The notes: generated by a model from the letters alone, not told the origin. 64,000 bases of DNA from Nocardiopsis gilva YIM 90087 (GCF_002263495.1 NZ_CP022753.1:62001-126000); one strand, 5' to 3'; shown: positions 1 to 9,146, counted from the first letter of the stretch. Translations and numbers: made by a program.

Positions 1-151
1 GACCTGATATCACGATCGGAGAGCAGCACGCTGACGAACTTACCTGGTGTGACCCCATGCAGGGGATTCGTACCACCTGGAGCGTTACCCACCACGCCGC
101 CGCGTCAGGTACGATAGCCTTCGTTGGCAGGCCGGGAACCGGCCTCACAAC

Positions 152-225
152 GCGGATGTAGTTCAATGGTAGAACTTCAGCTTCCCAAGCTGATAACGCG
201 GGTTCGATTCCCGTCATCCGCTCCA
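152..225 (+). tRNA. tRNA-Gly (anticodon CCC)
   Basis: A full cloverleaf can be drawn. The acceptor stem pairs GCGGATG with CATCCGC. The anticodon stem TCAGC/GCTGA closes the 7-base loop TTCCCAA, which gives anticodon CCC. The T-arm contains GGTTCGATTCC, and CCA is encoded at 223-225. The 3' half of tRNA-Gly genes is a common integration site; no second copy of this 3' end was seen elsewhere in the window. Confidence 0.97.
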
Positions 226-399
226 CTCAACAGACGGGCCCTGACCTGCGAACTCAGTTCGGACAGGCAGGGTCCGTTTGCGTATCGGAGGCACACAGCC
301 GTTGCGTGCTGAGATCGCCCTCGGATCTCCTCCGCAGGGATCCATGCAGCAGTGTCGAAGCCACCGTTTCTCCTCCTTCTTCCGAACTCGACTGAAGCC

Positions 400-982
400 C
401 TCCGACGAGGGCGACGGTGGGCACAAGTTCTATGAGGTGGTGACCCCCGGGACCGAGGCCGCGGTCCGATTTGGGCGCGACGGGAAGGCCGAACCGATGC
501 GGGTGGCGAATTGTGCGACACCGGCGAAGGCTGCGGCCGCGGCTTCGAAGAAGATCGCGGAGAAGCTGCGCAAGGGGTACGCGCCCGCGGTGCAGGGGGT
601 GCGCAAGCGGCGGCCTGTCACACGGCGGCAGATCGTGCGTCGCCGGTCGACGGCCCGACGGGCGTCGGTTCTGTGGTGATTCCAGTCGGGGAGGGCGGCG
701 CTCGGGATCTTCATCGACGACGAGCGATGCTCGGCGGGTAACTAGGCGGGGGACGTCTACGCGCTGCCTCACGAGGGTTCGGTGGTCGCGCGCTACGGGC
801 TGCTCGACGGACTGAAGTGCACCGTCTCCGACGCCTTTTGGATCTACGCGGGCTGCGACGACGCCAAGGTCTGCGACCTCGCCGCCAAGATCCCGCACGT
901 GGCCTACGAGATCGCCGAGGACGTCGAGTCCAGCCGCAGCGGCTTCTACCGCGTCCGCAGCGACATCTGCCGCCGGGCCTGA
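400..982 (+). pseudogene. Decayed WGR-domain / beta-propeller-type protein gene
   Basis: Three reading frames must be joined to recover one protein. The first piece (about 418-640) reads HKFYEVV...VRFGRDGK followed by EKLRKGY and RKRRPVTRRQIV, a WGR-domain pattern. After a frameshift near 650-690 a second piece reads GIFIDDERC, hits an in-frame TAG at 743-745, and continues as DVYALPHEG, DGLKCTVSDAFWIYAGCDD and VAYEIAEDV. This resembles the C-terminal half of actinobacterial WGR proteins as I recall them. The sequence then ends abruptly at about 982. At least one frameshift, one nonsense codon and a truncated 3' end make it a pseudogene. The original start is not visible. Lying just downstream of tRNA-Gly, it may be the remnant of an old island. 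Confidence 0.7.
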
Positions 983-1047
983 CCAGCGGCCCTTTGTCAA
1001 TGCGGCCGCTCCGACGCCACCGGGGACCCGGCGGCTACCGGAGATTC

Positions 1048-1782
1048 CTAGCCCGCCGCGGTGTCCGGGGAGCGCTTCCGGGTGACGTAGATGCGCGCCA
1101 CGAAGGTCAGAGTGGCGGCCATGGGGAGCCAGGCGGCGGCCACTATCCAGAAGTTCTTGTCCCTGTCGCCGAGCACGAGCGGAGAGAAAGGACCGGCAAC
1201 GAACAGCCCGAAGGCGAGGCCCAGGGTAGCGACCATGCCCGGCGTGGGGGCAGGGGCGCCGTGGCGGCGCAGGCGCCATGCGCACGCGGCCGTCATGAGC
1301 AGGCCGGGTGGAACGGTGATCAGCGCGAGGATGAGGACCCCTGCGCGCATGTTGTCCGGGGCGGCGTACGTCTCCTGCGAATCACCCTCGGAAGCGATCT
1401 CGGTCAGTCGTCCGCGCCAGATGGTGCCGGTGACCTTGTCGCCATCGTCAAGGCGGAACAGCACGGGGCCGTGGGAGGGGTAACGCGTCTCCCACCTGCC
1501 CCCGGCCGCGTCCGTCAGGAGGGCTCGGTTCGACTCGCTCCGCTTGTGGGTCAAGTGGGTACCGGACACGGTGAACTCCTGCGTCCACCGGCATTCGGCG
1601 GGCGCGGACGGAGCGGTCGGGCAACGCTCCGCCGCCTTGTAGGCGCGCAGATCGCGGACGCCGTCCGGTGCCTCCTTCGCGACGAGGAAGGCGACGCCGA
1701 CCACCACAGCGATGCCGACCAGCAGGGCAAGGACGGTCGCGACGGTGCTCCGCAGGATCCAGGTGGGGGAGAGGGCGGACAT
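1048..1782 (-). CDS. Membrane protein of unknown function
   Basis: A 244-residue protein with an N-terminal transmembrane helix (about residues 11-34) and a polar domain of ~100 residues containing two Cys (in ERCPTAPSAPAECRW) that could form a disulfide. Three further hydrophobic helices follow (about 147-170, 180-203 and 208-230), then a basic C-terminal tail. The polar loop between helix 1 and helix 2 is probably extracytoplasmic. It is transcribed alone and divergently from the oxidase genes. I do not recognise a named family. Confidence 0.75.
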   Translation of the reverse strand: MSALSPTWILRSTVATVLALLVGIAVVVGVAFLVAKEAPDGVRDLRAYKAAERCPTAPSAPAECRWTQEFTVSGTHLTHKRSESNRALLTDAAGGRWETRYPSHGPVLFRLDDGDKVTGTIWRGRLTEIASEGDSQETYAAPDNMRAGVLILALITVPPGLLMTAACAWRLRRHGAPAPTPGMVATLGLAFGLFVAGPFSPLVLGDRDKNFWIVAAAWLPMAATLTFVARIYVTRKRSPDTAAG

Positions 1783-2041
1783 GCCCGTATCGTCCCATTT
1801 CGTGAATCTTGGTGGCGACCCATAAACAGCGGCGAGCCGCGCCTCGCTCCGGCTTGAGCTCGCCTCCCTACTCCGCGCCTGGGGATCTCCACTGGTCCGC
1901 TACATCCCAGAGCGTACGTGCCAGCAACCTTCCCCTCCTGGGGCTGTAGGCCAAGTGCAGGCGCGGGAGTGATTCGCGAGTGATAGCGGGCGCCTGAGCA
2001 TGGCCACACACGCTTCCCAACCGGCAAAGGCCCGCAACGCC

Positions 2042-3295
2042 ATGCTCGATGATCCGCTTCAGCTCGCGCGGCTGCAGTTCGCTCTTACTGCTGCGACGCA
2101 CTACATGTTCGTCGCGTTCACGCTCGGCCTGGCGCCCTATGTCCTGTTCAGCCAGCTCAGCGCCACCCTGCGTCGGGATGAGGCGCGGATGCGGGCGGTG
2201 CGGTTCTGGGGTGGGTTGTACGTCGTGAACTACGCGATGGGCATCCTGTCCGGGCTGGTCATGGAGTTGCAGCTGGCGCTGAACTGGCAGGGGCTCGGCG
2301 AAGTGTTCGGGTACGCGTTCGGCGCACCGCTGGCCGTGGAGACCATGGCCGCGTTCTTCGTCGAGTCGACCTTCCTGGGCCTGTGGATTTTCGGATGGGA
2401 CCGCATGGGCCGGTGGGCCCACTGGGGTTGCTTCCTCGTCGTCACCGCCACGGCCTACGCCTCGGCGTATTGGGTCCTGGTCGCTAACGGGTTCCTGAAG
2501 TGGCCCGCCGGCTTCGCGATCGAGGATGGTGTGGCGGTCATCGACGACGCGTGGGTTCTGGTGGCCAATCCGTCCGCGTTGATGGGGTTCGCGCACGTGG
2601 TGATGTCGACGATGTTGGTCGGCGGCGCCGTCATCATCGCAACCAGCGCCTACCACCTGCGGCGCCGCAATGATCCCGACCGGATGTACCACCGGAGCAT
2701 CCGGCACGGCGTTGTGCTGTTGATGATCGGGCTGATCCCAACGGTGATCAGCGGTGGAGTGCAGTTCACCCTGTTGGGCAAGGAGCCGCCGACCAGCGGG
2801 GCCACCTACTCCGCGGCCGAGATCGCGGCGATCGAGCAGGGGCACGGAGACGGGAGCAGCGCCCAGGTCTTCGGAGGGCTGGGCCTCGCCCTGATGATGC
2901 TCGCCTGGTCGCTGCTGGCCTGCGTCTGCATACTCACGGCGCTGGTGTGGCTGGTCGGCCGACTCGACCGATGGCGCTGGCACCTGCGGCTGCTCGCCTT
3001 CGTGCCGGTGCTGCCGTATGCGGCGAGCGTCGGCGGGTGGGTCTTCCGCGAGACCGAGCGTCAGCCCTGGGTCGTGCGCCACCACCTGACGACGGCGGAC
3101 GCCATGACCGACATGTCCCCGCTCATGGCCGGGGTGTCCTTCACCTTCTTCACGGTGGCTTTCGCTCTGCTCGGAACGGTCACCGCCTGGCTACTGATCC
3201 GCCTCGCCCGGCGCGGCCCCGACGCGAGCCCGCTGGCCGCACCGGATCTGTCCGCCCCCGACGACCTTGACCGTGGCCCCGCCCCGACACTGTGA
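2042..3295 (+). CDS. cydA: Cytochrome bd-type ubiquinol/menaquinol oxidase subunit I
   Basis: Haem-bearing subunit of a terminal oxidase that reduces O2 at the membrane. Numbered from this start, conserved points are His20 (THYMF, the E. coli His19 haem b595 ligand), Glu75 in VMELQLALNW, His185 in FAHV (haem b558 ligand) and the ERQPW motif near residue 341. At ~417 residues it is shorter than E. coli CydA (522), so the quinone loop is short. An alternative ATG at 2000 adds a hydrophilic MATHASQPAKARNA extension. I prefer 2042 because MLDDPLQLARLQFA looks like a normal CydA N-terminus and AAAGG lies upstream. The subunit II gene follows after 23 nt. Confidence 0.92.
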   Translation: MLDDPLQLARLQFALTAATHYMFVAFTLGLAPYVLFSQLSATLRRDEARMRAVRFWGGLYVVNYAMGILSGLVMELQLALNWQGLGEVFGYAFGAPLAVETMAAFFVESTFLGLWIFGWDRMGRWAHWGCFLVVTATAYASAYWVLVANGFLKWPAGFAIEDGVAVIDDAWVLVANPSALMGFAHVVMSTMLVGGAVIIATSAYHLRRRNDPDRMYHRSIRHGVVLLMIGLIPTVISGGVQFTLLGKEPPTSGATYSAAEIAAIEQGHGDGSSAQVFGGLGLALMMLAWSLLACVCILTALVWLVGRLDRWRWHLRLLAFVPVLPYAASVGGWVFRETERQPWVVRHHLTTADAMTDMSPLMAGVSFTFFTVAFALLGTVTAWLLIRLARRGPDASPLAAPDLSAPDDLDRGPAPTL

Positions 3296-3318
3296 CCCGG
3301 CGACCCTAGGGAACTCGC

Positions 3319-4302
3319 ATGGAAACCTTTCCTGTCCTCCTGCTCTCCGGCCTGGTCGTGGGCTATTTCGTACTCGCCGGGTGTGACATCGGCCTGGGCA
3401 TGCTGATGCCCCACCTCGCCCGGACACCGACAGAGCGTCGTCGCCTGGTGGCGGCGATCGCCCCCTATTTCCTCGGCACCGAGGTGTGGCTGGTGGGCGC
3501 TTTCGGCGTCGTCGCCGGGTTGTTCCCCGCTTTGAAAGGCGTGCTCTTCGAAGGTGGCCTCTGGGTGGTCTTCAGTGTTCTGTTGGCGGGGTGGCTCTCC
3601 CGCGACGCCGGGGTGTGGCTGCGGGCTCGCGTGGACAGGACCGGCTGGCATTCGGCCTGCGACACGATGATCACTGCAGGGAGCTGGGTCATGGGCACGA
3701 CGTGGGGGTTGGTGGTTGGGGGGTTGCTCGCCGGTGGCAATCCGCTGTCGCCGTTCGGGCTGATTGGTGCCCTCACTGTCATGATGCTGTTTCTGCTGCG
3801 AGGGGCTGCGTTCGGTGCGGAGCGGCTGGTCCCCCGGCAGGCCAATGGCGACCATGGAGCTCCCAGTGCCGACGAGGCGGCCTTCCTCACCCGCCTGCTG
3901 GCACGGATCGGCCTCGGTGTGATCGTCGTGGCGGCGGTGGTGGCGCTGGTGCCCGGCAGTGGCCTGGCGGTCGACCGGCCCTTCGCCCTAGCCGTGTCCG
4001 CCTCCGTTCCGGTGGCCGCGCTGGCGGCGACCACCGGGCTGTCCGGGCCGCACTTGTCCCGGCACACGTCGGCTCTGGCTCTCGCCGCTATCCCTGTCGT
4101 GGTGGGCGCCGCCCTCGGTCTGCCGCTACACAGCGCCCCCGCCAGCACGCTGCTGCTGACCGGCGTGGCGATTCTTCCGATCTTGCCGCTGATGCTGGTG
4201 GGCCAAGTCGCCCTCTACCGAATGCTGCGCCGCCCAGCCGATGAGCACGGGTTTTTCGTGTCCACCATGCCGCCGCTCTCCGACAGCCCGGTGAACCGGT
4301 GA
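3319..4302 (+). CDS. cydB: Cytochrome bd-type oxidase subunit II
   Basis: A 327-residue, almost wholly hydrophobic protein that starts METFPVLLLSGLVVGYFVLAG and contains the CydB-type N-terminal pattern GCDIGLGMLMPHL and IAPYFLGTEVWLVGAFG. It pairs with the upstream subunit I gene in an evident operon. CydB stabilises the oxidase and binds no haem directly. Sequence similarity to textbook CydB is moderate, so this belongs to a divergent actinobacterial branch. No cydDC genes lie nearby. Confidence 0.85.
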   Translation: METFPVLLLSGLVVGYFVLAGCDIGLGMLMPHLARTPTERRRLVAAIAPYFLGTEVWLVGAFGVVAGLFPALKGVLFEGGLWVVFSVLLAGWLSRDAGVWLRARVDRTGWHSACDTMITAGSWVMGTTWGLVVGGLLAGGNPLSPFGLIGALTVMMLFLLRGAAFGAERLVPRQANGDHGAPSADEAAFLTRLLARIGLGVIVVAAVVALVPGSGLAVDRPFALAVSASVPVAALAATTGLSGPHLSRHTSALALAAIPVVVGAALGLPLHSAPASTLLLTGVAILPILPLMLVGQVALYRMLRRPADEHGFFVSTMPPLSDSPVNR

Positions 4303-4375
4303 GCGCCCCTGCCGATCGTTGGCAGGGAATCACTCTTGTGGATTTTCCGGTGGGCCGACGCGCAATCCCGCTAGC

Positions 4376-5488
4376 ATGCCAAACGTGGGCAGTCGAGCAC
4401 ATTACGTCATCAAAGAGGGGCGCGGCCACCGGGTCTTCTACTCCCAGTGGGGCGGCGACGACATCGAACTCGATCTGATACCGGGGCCGGACGCTGCGCT
4501 GCGCTTCATGGAGCGGCAGCACGCGCCCCAGGACTGGGTCGACGAGGTCATGTGCGATGGTGCCGCCCTGCTCGACCGGGATGAGCGGCGCCTGCTGTGG
4601 TTCGTGTTCTGCCGAGACGACTCCGCCTACCGCGCGGCGGTACTGCGCGTCCTGGAGCGCACCTGGGCGGGGTGGCGCATCGAATGGGCGTACAACGGAT
4701 TGGCCGACCTGCTCGCCGCTCTCGGGGAGGACACGGAGCAGGTCCGGGCACCACGGGGGATCCCGGTCCCCGAGGACCTGCGGACCCCAGAGGAGTTCAT
4801 GGCCGCGATGCCGGGTTTCACCTTTAACCCGGAGATCTACCCGCCCGGCTCACAGCTGCCTGCCACGCTCCCCCTGGGGCCGTTTCGAATCGAAGAGTTC
4901 ACCGAAGCGGACGCGTCGGGGAGCCCGCGACTGGTCACCGTCCGCTCGGGCGGCGAGGTACGGGCGTACGCGAGCAGTTCGGGTGCGGCGACCATCATCG
5001 AGAACGGCCTGCGCGCGCTCGACACCCTAGCCACGTGGACCCCGGTGGCGCGGTTGGCGCGGATGCCGATCAGCGGTGTTCACCTGGACGCCGACGCTCG
5101 GACGGCCGGTGTCTGGACCGGCCGGGTCCTCTACCAGGAGCCGCTGCGGTCCGCCGACGCGTGGCCCGGCTGGAAGTGGGAGGTGTGGGGCGACGACTTC
5201 GCCGAGCAGCTGCGCCGCACCGAGGGAGTCGTGGACGTGCCGGAGCCTGATGTGTCGGCGGCGCTGGACCGGCTCGGCACACGGTTCGAAGAGCACCAGA
5301 AGGGCGGAGGGGCGGCGGCGTCCGGCATCACGACGCTGCTCACCGTTACCAGTGCCCTTCGCGGTGCCGCCGCGAATAACGGCCTCGAAGCCCAGGTCAA
5401 CGACGACAATGCGTTCCTGCACCGCCCTATGGATCTCACAGCCGAGGAGTGTGCGGCGGTTGACGCGGCCATCGCCGACTCCCGCTGA
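4376..5488 (+). CDS. Hypothetical protein
   Basis: A soluble, acidic protein of 370 residues. I take the ATG at 4376 (MPNVGSRAHYVIKEG); the open frame extends upstream to 4319 but that part lacks conserved character. The N-terminal ~120 residues alternate aromatic and acidic residues (VFYSQWGGDDIELDL, LLWFVFCRDD, WAGWRIEWAYNGLADLL). They look like a beta-rich domain found in actinobacterial hypothetical proteins. The C-terminal half carries no motif I can name. It is transcribed separately from cydAB. Confidence 0.75.
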   Translation: MPNVGSRAHYVIKEGRGHRVFYSQWGGDDIELDLIPGPDAALRFMERQHAPQDWVDEVMCDGAALLDRDERRLLWFVFCRDDSAYRAAVLRVLERTWAGWRIEWAYNGLADLLAALGEDTEQVRAPRGIPVPEDLRTPEEFMAAMPGFTFNPEIYPPGSQLPATLPLGPFRIEEFTEADASGSPRLVTVRSGGEVRAYASSSGAATIIENGLRALDTLATWTPVARLARMPISGVHLDADARTAGVWTGRVLYQEPLRSADAWPGWKWEVWGDDFAEQLRRTEGVVDVPEPDVSAALDRLGTRFEEHQKGGGAAASGITTLLTVTSALRGAAANNGLEAQVNDDNAFLHRPMDLTAEECAAVDAAIADSR

Positions 5489-5604
5489 CAGCCGCGGACA
5501 GCGCGAGGTCCGGGGTTGTGGTGAGCGATCGCTGCGGACTGCCCCAGCCTCGCGGCACCTGACAAGGCCGACCGATGAGGCCGGTTCACCTCTCCGGTTG
5601 GCGG

Positions 5605-7011
5605 CTACCCGGTGAAGCCCTCGCTGCTGAAAGAACCCTCGTCGGCGCTCCCGTCGGTGACCCACCACAGGACGGGTGCCGAGGGGAACGTGCCGCGGTC
5701 GACGGCGAGCACGAGCTCGTCGGGGCCGTCGCCGTCGTAGTCGCCGAAGGCGAAGGCGCGGGCCACCCGGTCATCGGCCCCTTTCTCCGGGTCGGCGCGC
5801 ACCAGCGGTGACGCGTCATGCGTTTCGAGCCCGGCGCCGGTGTCGCGCACCACGTCGACGCCGCGGCCGTCGAGGCCGACCGCCACCTCGTCAGTGCCGT
5901 CGCCGTCGAGGTCTCCGGCGACCATCGTGCGGAGCGGGTAGCTGGGGACGCTGCCGTCCTCCCCCGGGAGCGTCGTGGAGGAGTGCTCGGGTGCGCGCTC
6001 TTCGATGGCACCGTGGTAGACGTGCAGCTGACGGTGGACCTCGTCGCTCTCCGTCTCGTAGCCGGGCTCGTCGTTCCGCGTCCCGTCGTCACCGATGGCG
6101 ACGTCGGTCGCGCCGTCACCGTCGAAGTCGCCGAACGCCGAGAGGCCCCCGGCGAGCAGGTCGACGGACTCCCACTCGCCGGGGTCCCCCGCCCCGGTCG
6201 TGAACAGCGTGTTCGCGGGCTGCTCCCCGTCCGCGCCGTGCCGCACCAGGAGCGGGGTCGGCCCGGTGCCGTCGGCCTCGGCACTGACGAGCCCGCCGAG
6301 CCGGGTGTCGACCGTCAGACGAGCGCTGCGTTCCGGCACGCCGTCCCTGTCGAAGGGGCCGTACAGCACGGTCAGGCGGGTGAGATCTTCTCCGGTGTCG
6401 GGCTCCTCGGCGGCCACGAGGTCGGCGTTGCCGTCGCCGTCGAAGTCCCCGGGGGCCGGGGCCGTGTACGAGCCGCCCCACGACCGCCCGGGGTCGTCCT
6501 CTTCGGGCATCGCCACGGTGGTGGGGGCCGCGTCTGCGTCAGGGCCGGTCGGCCCTCCCCAGAGGACTGCTGCTTCCCCGGCCCTGGACGCGGAGGCGGA
6601 GGCGGCGAGCACCGGGATGTCGTCGAACCCGTCCCTGTCGAGGTCAGCTGTGCCCGGCCGGAGCCGCTGGCCGTCGCCGGCCTCCGCGACGGCGAACATG
6701 TCCTCGGCGTCGATGACGGTGCGGGTGGTCGGCTCCGGGCCGTCCTCCGAACCGTAGACCACCACAAGGCGTCCGACCCCCGACAGGAAGTCCTCCGGGC
6801 CGGTGCCGTTGTAGGTGCTCGTGAAGAGGAGATCGGGGAAGCCGTCACCGTTGACGTCGTCGCGCACGTCGCTGCCCCCGCCCTCGGGGATGGGCGCGGC
6901 CTTGGTGACCTCTTCTTCCGGGCTGACGTTCCCGTCGTCCGAGGTGTTTGCGCACGCGGCCAGGAGGAGGACTCCCGCGCAGGTGAGCGCGGTAAGGCGG
7001 CGGTGGTGCAT
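5605..7011 (-). CDS. FG-GAP/VCBS-repeat lipoprotein
   Basis: A predicted secreted lipoprotein of 468 residues. The start at 7011 (MHHRRLTALTCAGVLLLAAC) gives a signal peptide with lipobox LAAC; the open frame runs 12 codons further upstream without signal character. The body has at least six calcium-binding-like FG-GAP loops: DVNGDGFPD, DLDRDGFDD, DFDGDGNAD, DFDGDGATD, DLDGDGTDE and DYDGDGPDE. They are spaced as in an integrin-alpha-like seven-bladed propeller. Such proteins sit on the outer face of the membrane and bind unknown ligands. No catalytic domain is seen. Confidence 0.9.
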   Translation of the reverse strand: MHHRRLTALTCAGVLLLAACANTSDDGNVSPEEEVTKAAPIPEGGGSDVRDDVNGDGFPDLLFTSTYNGTGPEDFLSGVGRLVVVYGSEDGPEPTTRTVIDAEDMFAVAEAGDGQRLRPGTADLDRDGFDDIPVLAASASASRAGEAAVLWGGPTGPDADAAPTTVAMPEEDDPGRSWGGSYTAPAPGDFDGDGNADLVAAEEPDTGEDLTRLTVLYGPFDRDGVPERSARLTVDTRLGGLVSAEADGTGPTPLLVRHGADGEQPANTLFTTGAGDPGEWESVDLLAGGLSAFGDFDGDGATDVAIGDDGTRNDEPGYETESDEVHRQLHVYHGAIEERAPEHSSTTLPGEDGSVPSYPLRTMVAGDLDGDGTDEVAVGLDGRGVDVVRDTGAGLETHDASPLVRADPEKGADDRVARAFAFGDYDGDGPDELVLAVDRGTFPSAPVLWWVTDGSADEGSFSSEGFTG

Positions 7012-7436
7012 GAGCCTCCGATCGTGGGGTCGCCGAGCCGGGGCCACCCGTCCTACGGGTTGGTGTGCGGCCGACAGGTTAGCGGGAGAACGGACGGACG
7101 CGCGGTCCCGCTAAGGCACGCCCAGGCAGCGACCCTTACGCCGCGATCTGCGGAGCGCTTGTGTGGGGGTGGAGTGACATGCTCCCCTCCGAGCAGTCAC
7201 CCAGGGAGAAGCGGAGGGCTACTACGCCGACGGCGACCCAGTGACGGGCGAGTGGCACGGCGTCTACTCCTACTGGGATGCCTCTCGCGGCGATCCTCGC
7301 CGCCATCCCCTGGGATTGATGACCGTTCCTGGCCTGCTCCCAGCCGGAGAGAGCCGCGACCACCGGGGCCAGAGAAGAAGGCACTGATGGGTTAGGTTCG
7401 CCGACGCTCACTATTTCACCGGCGAGGGTGGTCAAC
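7012..7436. other. Non-coding gap upstream of FG-GAP lipoprotein and hydrolase genes
   Basis: 425 nt between divergent genes, presumably holding both promoters. One frame around 7214-7320 reads EGYYADGDPVTGEWHG and stays open briefly, which could be a decayed gene fragment. I could not assign it, and it has no start or ribosome binding site. No strong hairpin or repeat is visible. Confidence 0.5.
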
Positions 7437-8309
7437 ATGAGACAGGTCGACTGCCAGGGCACAGCGGGACGGGCGAAGACCCGTGACGGCCGCGAACTCT
7501 TCTACATGGAGCTTGAAGGTCCGGCGGGTGGCGGGCCGCCCGCGACGGTGGTGTTCGAAGGAGGACTCGCCGCGACCCGCTCCTACTGGGCGCTCGTCCA
7601 GCCCGACGTGGCGGCGTCGGCGCGGGCGGTGGTGTATGACTGCAGTGGCCTCGGGCGCAGCGCGCCCGACCCGCAACCGCGTGATCTCGCCCGGCTCGCA
7701 GACGACTTGGGCAACCTGCTCGACCATCTCGGCGCGGGACCTTTTGTCTTGGTTGGGCACAGCTGGGGTGGCCCGATCGTGCGCCGCACCGCCGCCGCGC
7801 GACCGGAGCGGATCGCGGGGCTGGTGTTGGTCGATCCCACGGACGAAGCCTGCGATCTGCTCTTCGACCAGTCCATTCGCAGGGTGGAAAAATTCCGGTG
7901 CTGGATGGCGATGGCACTGGCCAGGGTCGGACTGTTCGGCCTTCTGTTCCGGAAGGTGACCGCCGCTCTGCCCACCGACGCGGCCGCGGATATGCGCGTG
8001 GAAGCCTTCACTGTCCGGGCGGCGCGCACCATGGGCGCCGAACAGGTCGCCATCGAAGCCGACCTCACGGCCCTGCGCGAGTACCCTCCGGCCATTGGTG
8101 ACGTCCCGGTCACCATCATCTCCGCCACCCAGCCCACTCCGGGCATGAACGCACGCGCCCGCGCGTCCGTGAACGCGTCCCACGCGCATCGGGCGCGGCA
8201 GTTTCCGCGTGGACGCCATGTCTACGCCCAAGAGGCCGACCACATGGTGCCGACGACCGAGCCCACTGTCATCACCGACGAGATCACGCGACTACTCAAG
8301 GCACTCTGA
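7437..8309 (+). CDS. Alpha/beta hydrolase
   Basis: A 290-residue alpha/beta-hydrolase-fold enzyme. The nucleophile elbow is GHSWGG; the acid is probably in LVDPTDE, and the catalytic His in EADHMVP near the C-terminus. The oxyanion region VFEGGLAATRSYW precedes the elbow as in family members. The ATG at 7437 (MRQVDCQG) is preferred over the in-frame ATG three codons earlier because it lies closer to typical family starts. The substrate cannot be told from sequence. It is converging on the merR gene. Confidence 0.88.
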   Translation: MRQVDCQGTAGRAKTRDGRELFYMELEGPAGGGPPATVVFEGGLAATRSYWALVQPDVAASARAVVYDCSGLGRSAPDPQPRDLARLADDLGNLLDHLGAGPFVLVGHSWGGPIVRRTAAARPERIAGLVLVDPTDEACDLLFDQSIRRVEKFRCWMAMALARVGLFGLLFRKVTAALPTDAAADMRVEAFTVRAARTMGAEQVAIEADLTALREYPPAIGDVPVTIISATQPTPGMNARARASVNASHAHRARQFPRGRHVYAQEADHMVPTTEPTVITDEITRLLKAL

Positions 8310-8329
8310 GAGAGCGGTCACCGTGTGCG

Positions 8330-8737
8330 TCAGCTGAGCTGGGACTGGATGATCGAGCAGAAGCCTGCTTCCGGCTCCTGGCCGTCGGGGGCCTGGTCCT
8401 GGAGGCGACGGATACGGTCGCGCAACAGCGTGAGCTCGGCGATGATGCCGTCGAGTTCGCCGAGTCTCCGGTCCAGCGCCGAACGCACATGCGCGCACGG
8501 CGCGTGCCCCTCCCGTTGGAGAGACAGGACCGTCCCGATGTCCCCCAGGCTGAGCCCCGCCGTCCGGGCGCGGGTGATGAACCGGAGAGTCTCTACGTGG
8601 TTCTCGCTGAACAGCCGATAACCGGACGACGAGCGTCGCACCTCGGGTAGGAGGCCGCGCTGTTCGTAGAGGCGGACCGCCTTGGGGCTTACGCCGGACA
8701 TGGCAGCCGCCTCGCCGATGGTCATCCACTCAGCCAT
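8330..8737 (-). CDS. MerR-family metal-responsive regulator
   Basis: A 135-residue MerR protein. The N-terminal winged helix is WMTIGEAAAMSGVSPKAVRLYEQ, followed by the dimerisation helix. Cys81 (HAPCAHVRSAL) matches the conserved sensor Cys of ZntR/MerR, and Cys127 in GFCSII matches the C-terminal metal-loop Cys of ZntR (YCSIL), so soft-metal sensing is likely. The ATG at 8737 (MAEWMT) is chosen; the open frame continues upstream without family character. It lies 67 nt downstream of the Cys-rich csp-like gene on the same strand, and a MerR-type promoter precedes both. It probably activates this operon and itself. Confidence 0.9.
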   Translation of the reverse strand: MAEWMTIGEAAAMSGVSPKAVRLYEQRGLLPEVRRSSSGYRLFSENHVETLRFITRARTAGLSLGDIGTVLSLQREGHAPCAHVRSALDRRLGELDGIIAELTLLRDRIRRLQDQAPDGQEPEAGFCSIIQSQLS

Positions 8738-8759
8738 TGGGTCCCCGTCCTGTGAGTTC

Positions 8760-8796
8760 GGGGCCTGCCGGGTTGCGGGGCACCCCGGCAGGCCCC
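8760..8796 (-). terminator. 13-bp hairpin between csp-like gene and merR
   Basis: A perfect 13-bp inverted repeat (GGGGCCTGCCGGG with CCCGGCAGGCCCC, 11-nt loop) lies 8 nt after the stop of the csp-like gene and before merR. No U-tract follows. It may be a partial terminator or RNA-stability element that lets less merR than csp mRNA accumulate. Confidence 0.6.
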
Positions 8797-8804
8797 GGCT
8801 CGTG

Positions 8805-9146
8805 TCATGCGGATTCGGCGATTTCCCTGCACAGGCGAGCGCATTCCCGGCACGCCTGCGCACATGCCGCGCAGTACTCGGAGCTGCTCTGCTCGCACTG
8901 CGCGGCGCACGCGTCGCACACCTCGGCACACAGCGCGGCCATCTTCGGTGCCCACTGTGAACCGCGGGCCAGCAGCGTCTCCGTTACGCGGCAGATCTCC
9001 GCGCAGTCCAGGCACAGTCGTCCGCACTCCGCGCTGCCGTTAGGCAGACAGCAGTTGTAGTGGCACGTCTCGCAGGACTGCCGACACCGCGCGGTCGCGT
9101 CCGCCGCTGCCTGGTAGCTCGCCTTCACCATCGTCGCCGCCATCAT
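8805..9146 (-). CDS. Cys-rich four-helix-bundle copper-binding protein (Csp/DUF326-like)
   Basis: Small protein of ~113 residues with 18 cysteines spaced CxxxC, CxxC and CxxxCxxCxxxC along predicted amphipathic helices. Examples are CRQSCETCHYNCC, CGRLCLDCAEIC, LCAEVCDACAAQC and CAACAQACREC. This is the pattern of copper-storage proteins, which hold many Cu(I) ions inside a four-helix bundle. No Tat or Sec signal is present, so it should be cytosolic (Csp3-like). The start is one of two adjacent ATGs (9146, 9143) behind GAGGGGG. It is first gene of an operon with merR. Confidence 0.9.
   Translation of the reverse strand: MMAATMVKASYQAAADATARCRQSCETCHYNCCLPNGSAECGRLCLDCAEICRVTETLLARGSQWAPKMAALCAEVCDACAAQCEQSSSEYCAACAQACRECARLCREIAESA

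Noticed and set aside
7214-7320. Frame reading EGYYADGDPVTGEWHG, thought to be a relaxase or toxin fragment
   Set aside because: Too short, no start or flanking similarity that I can support; mentioned only as part of the gap.
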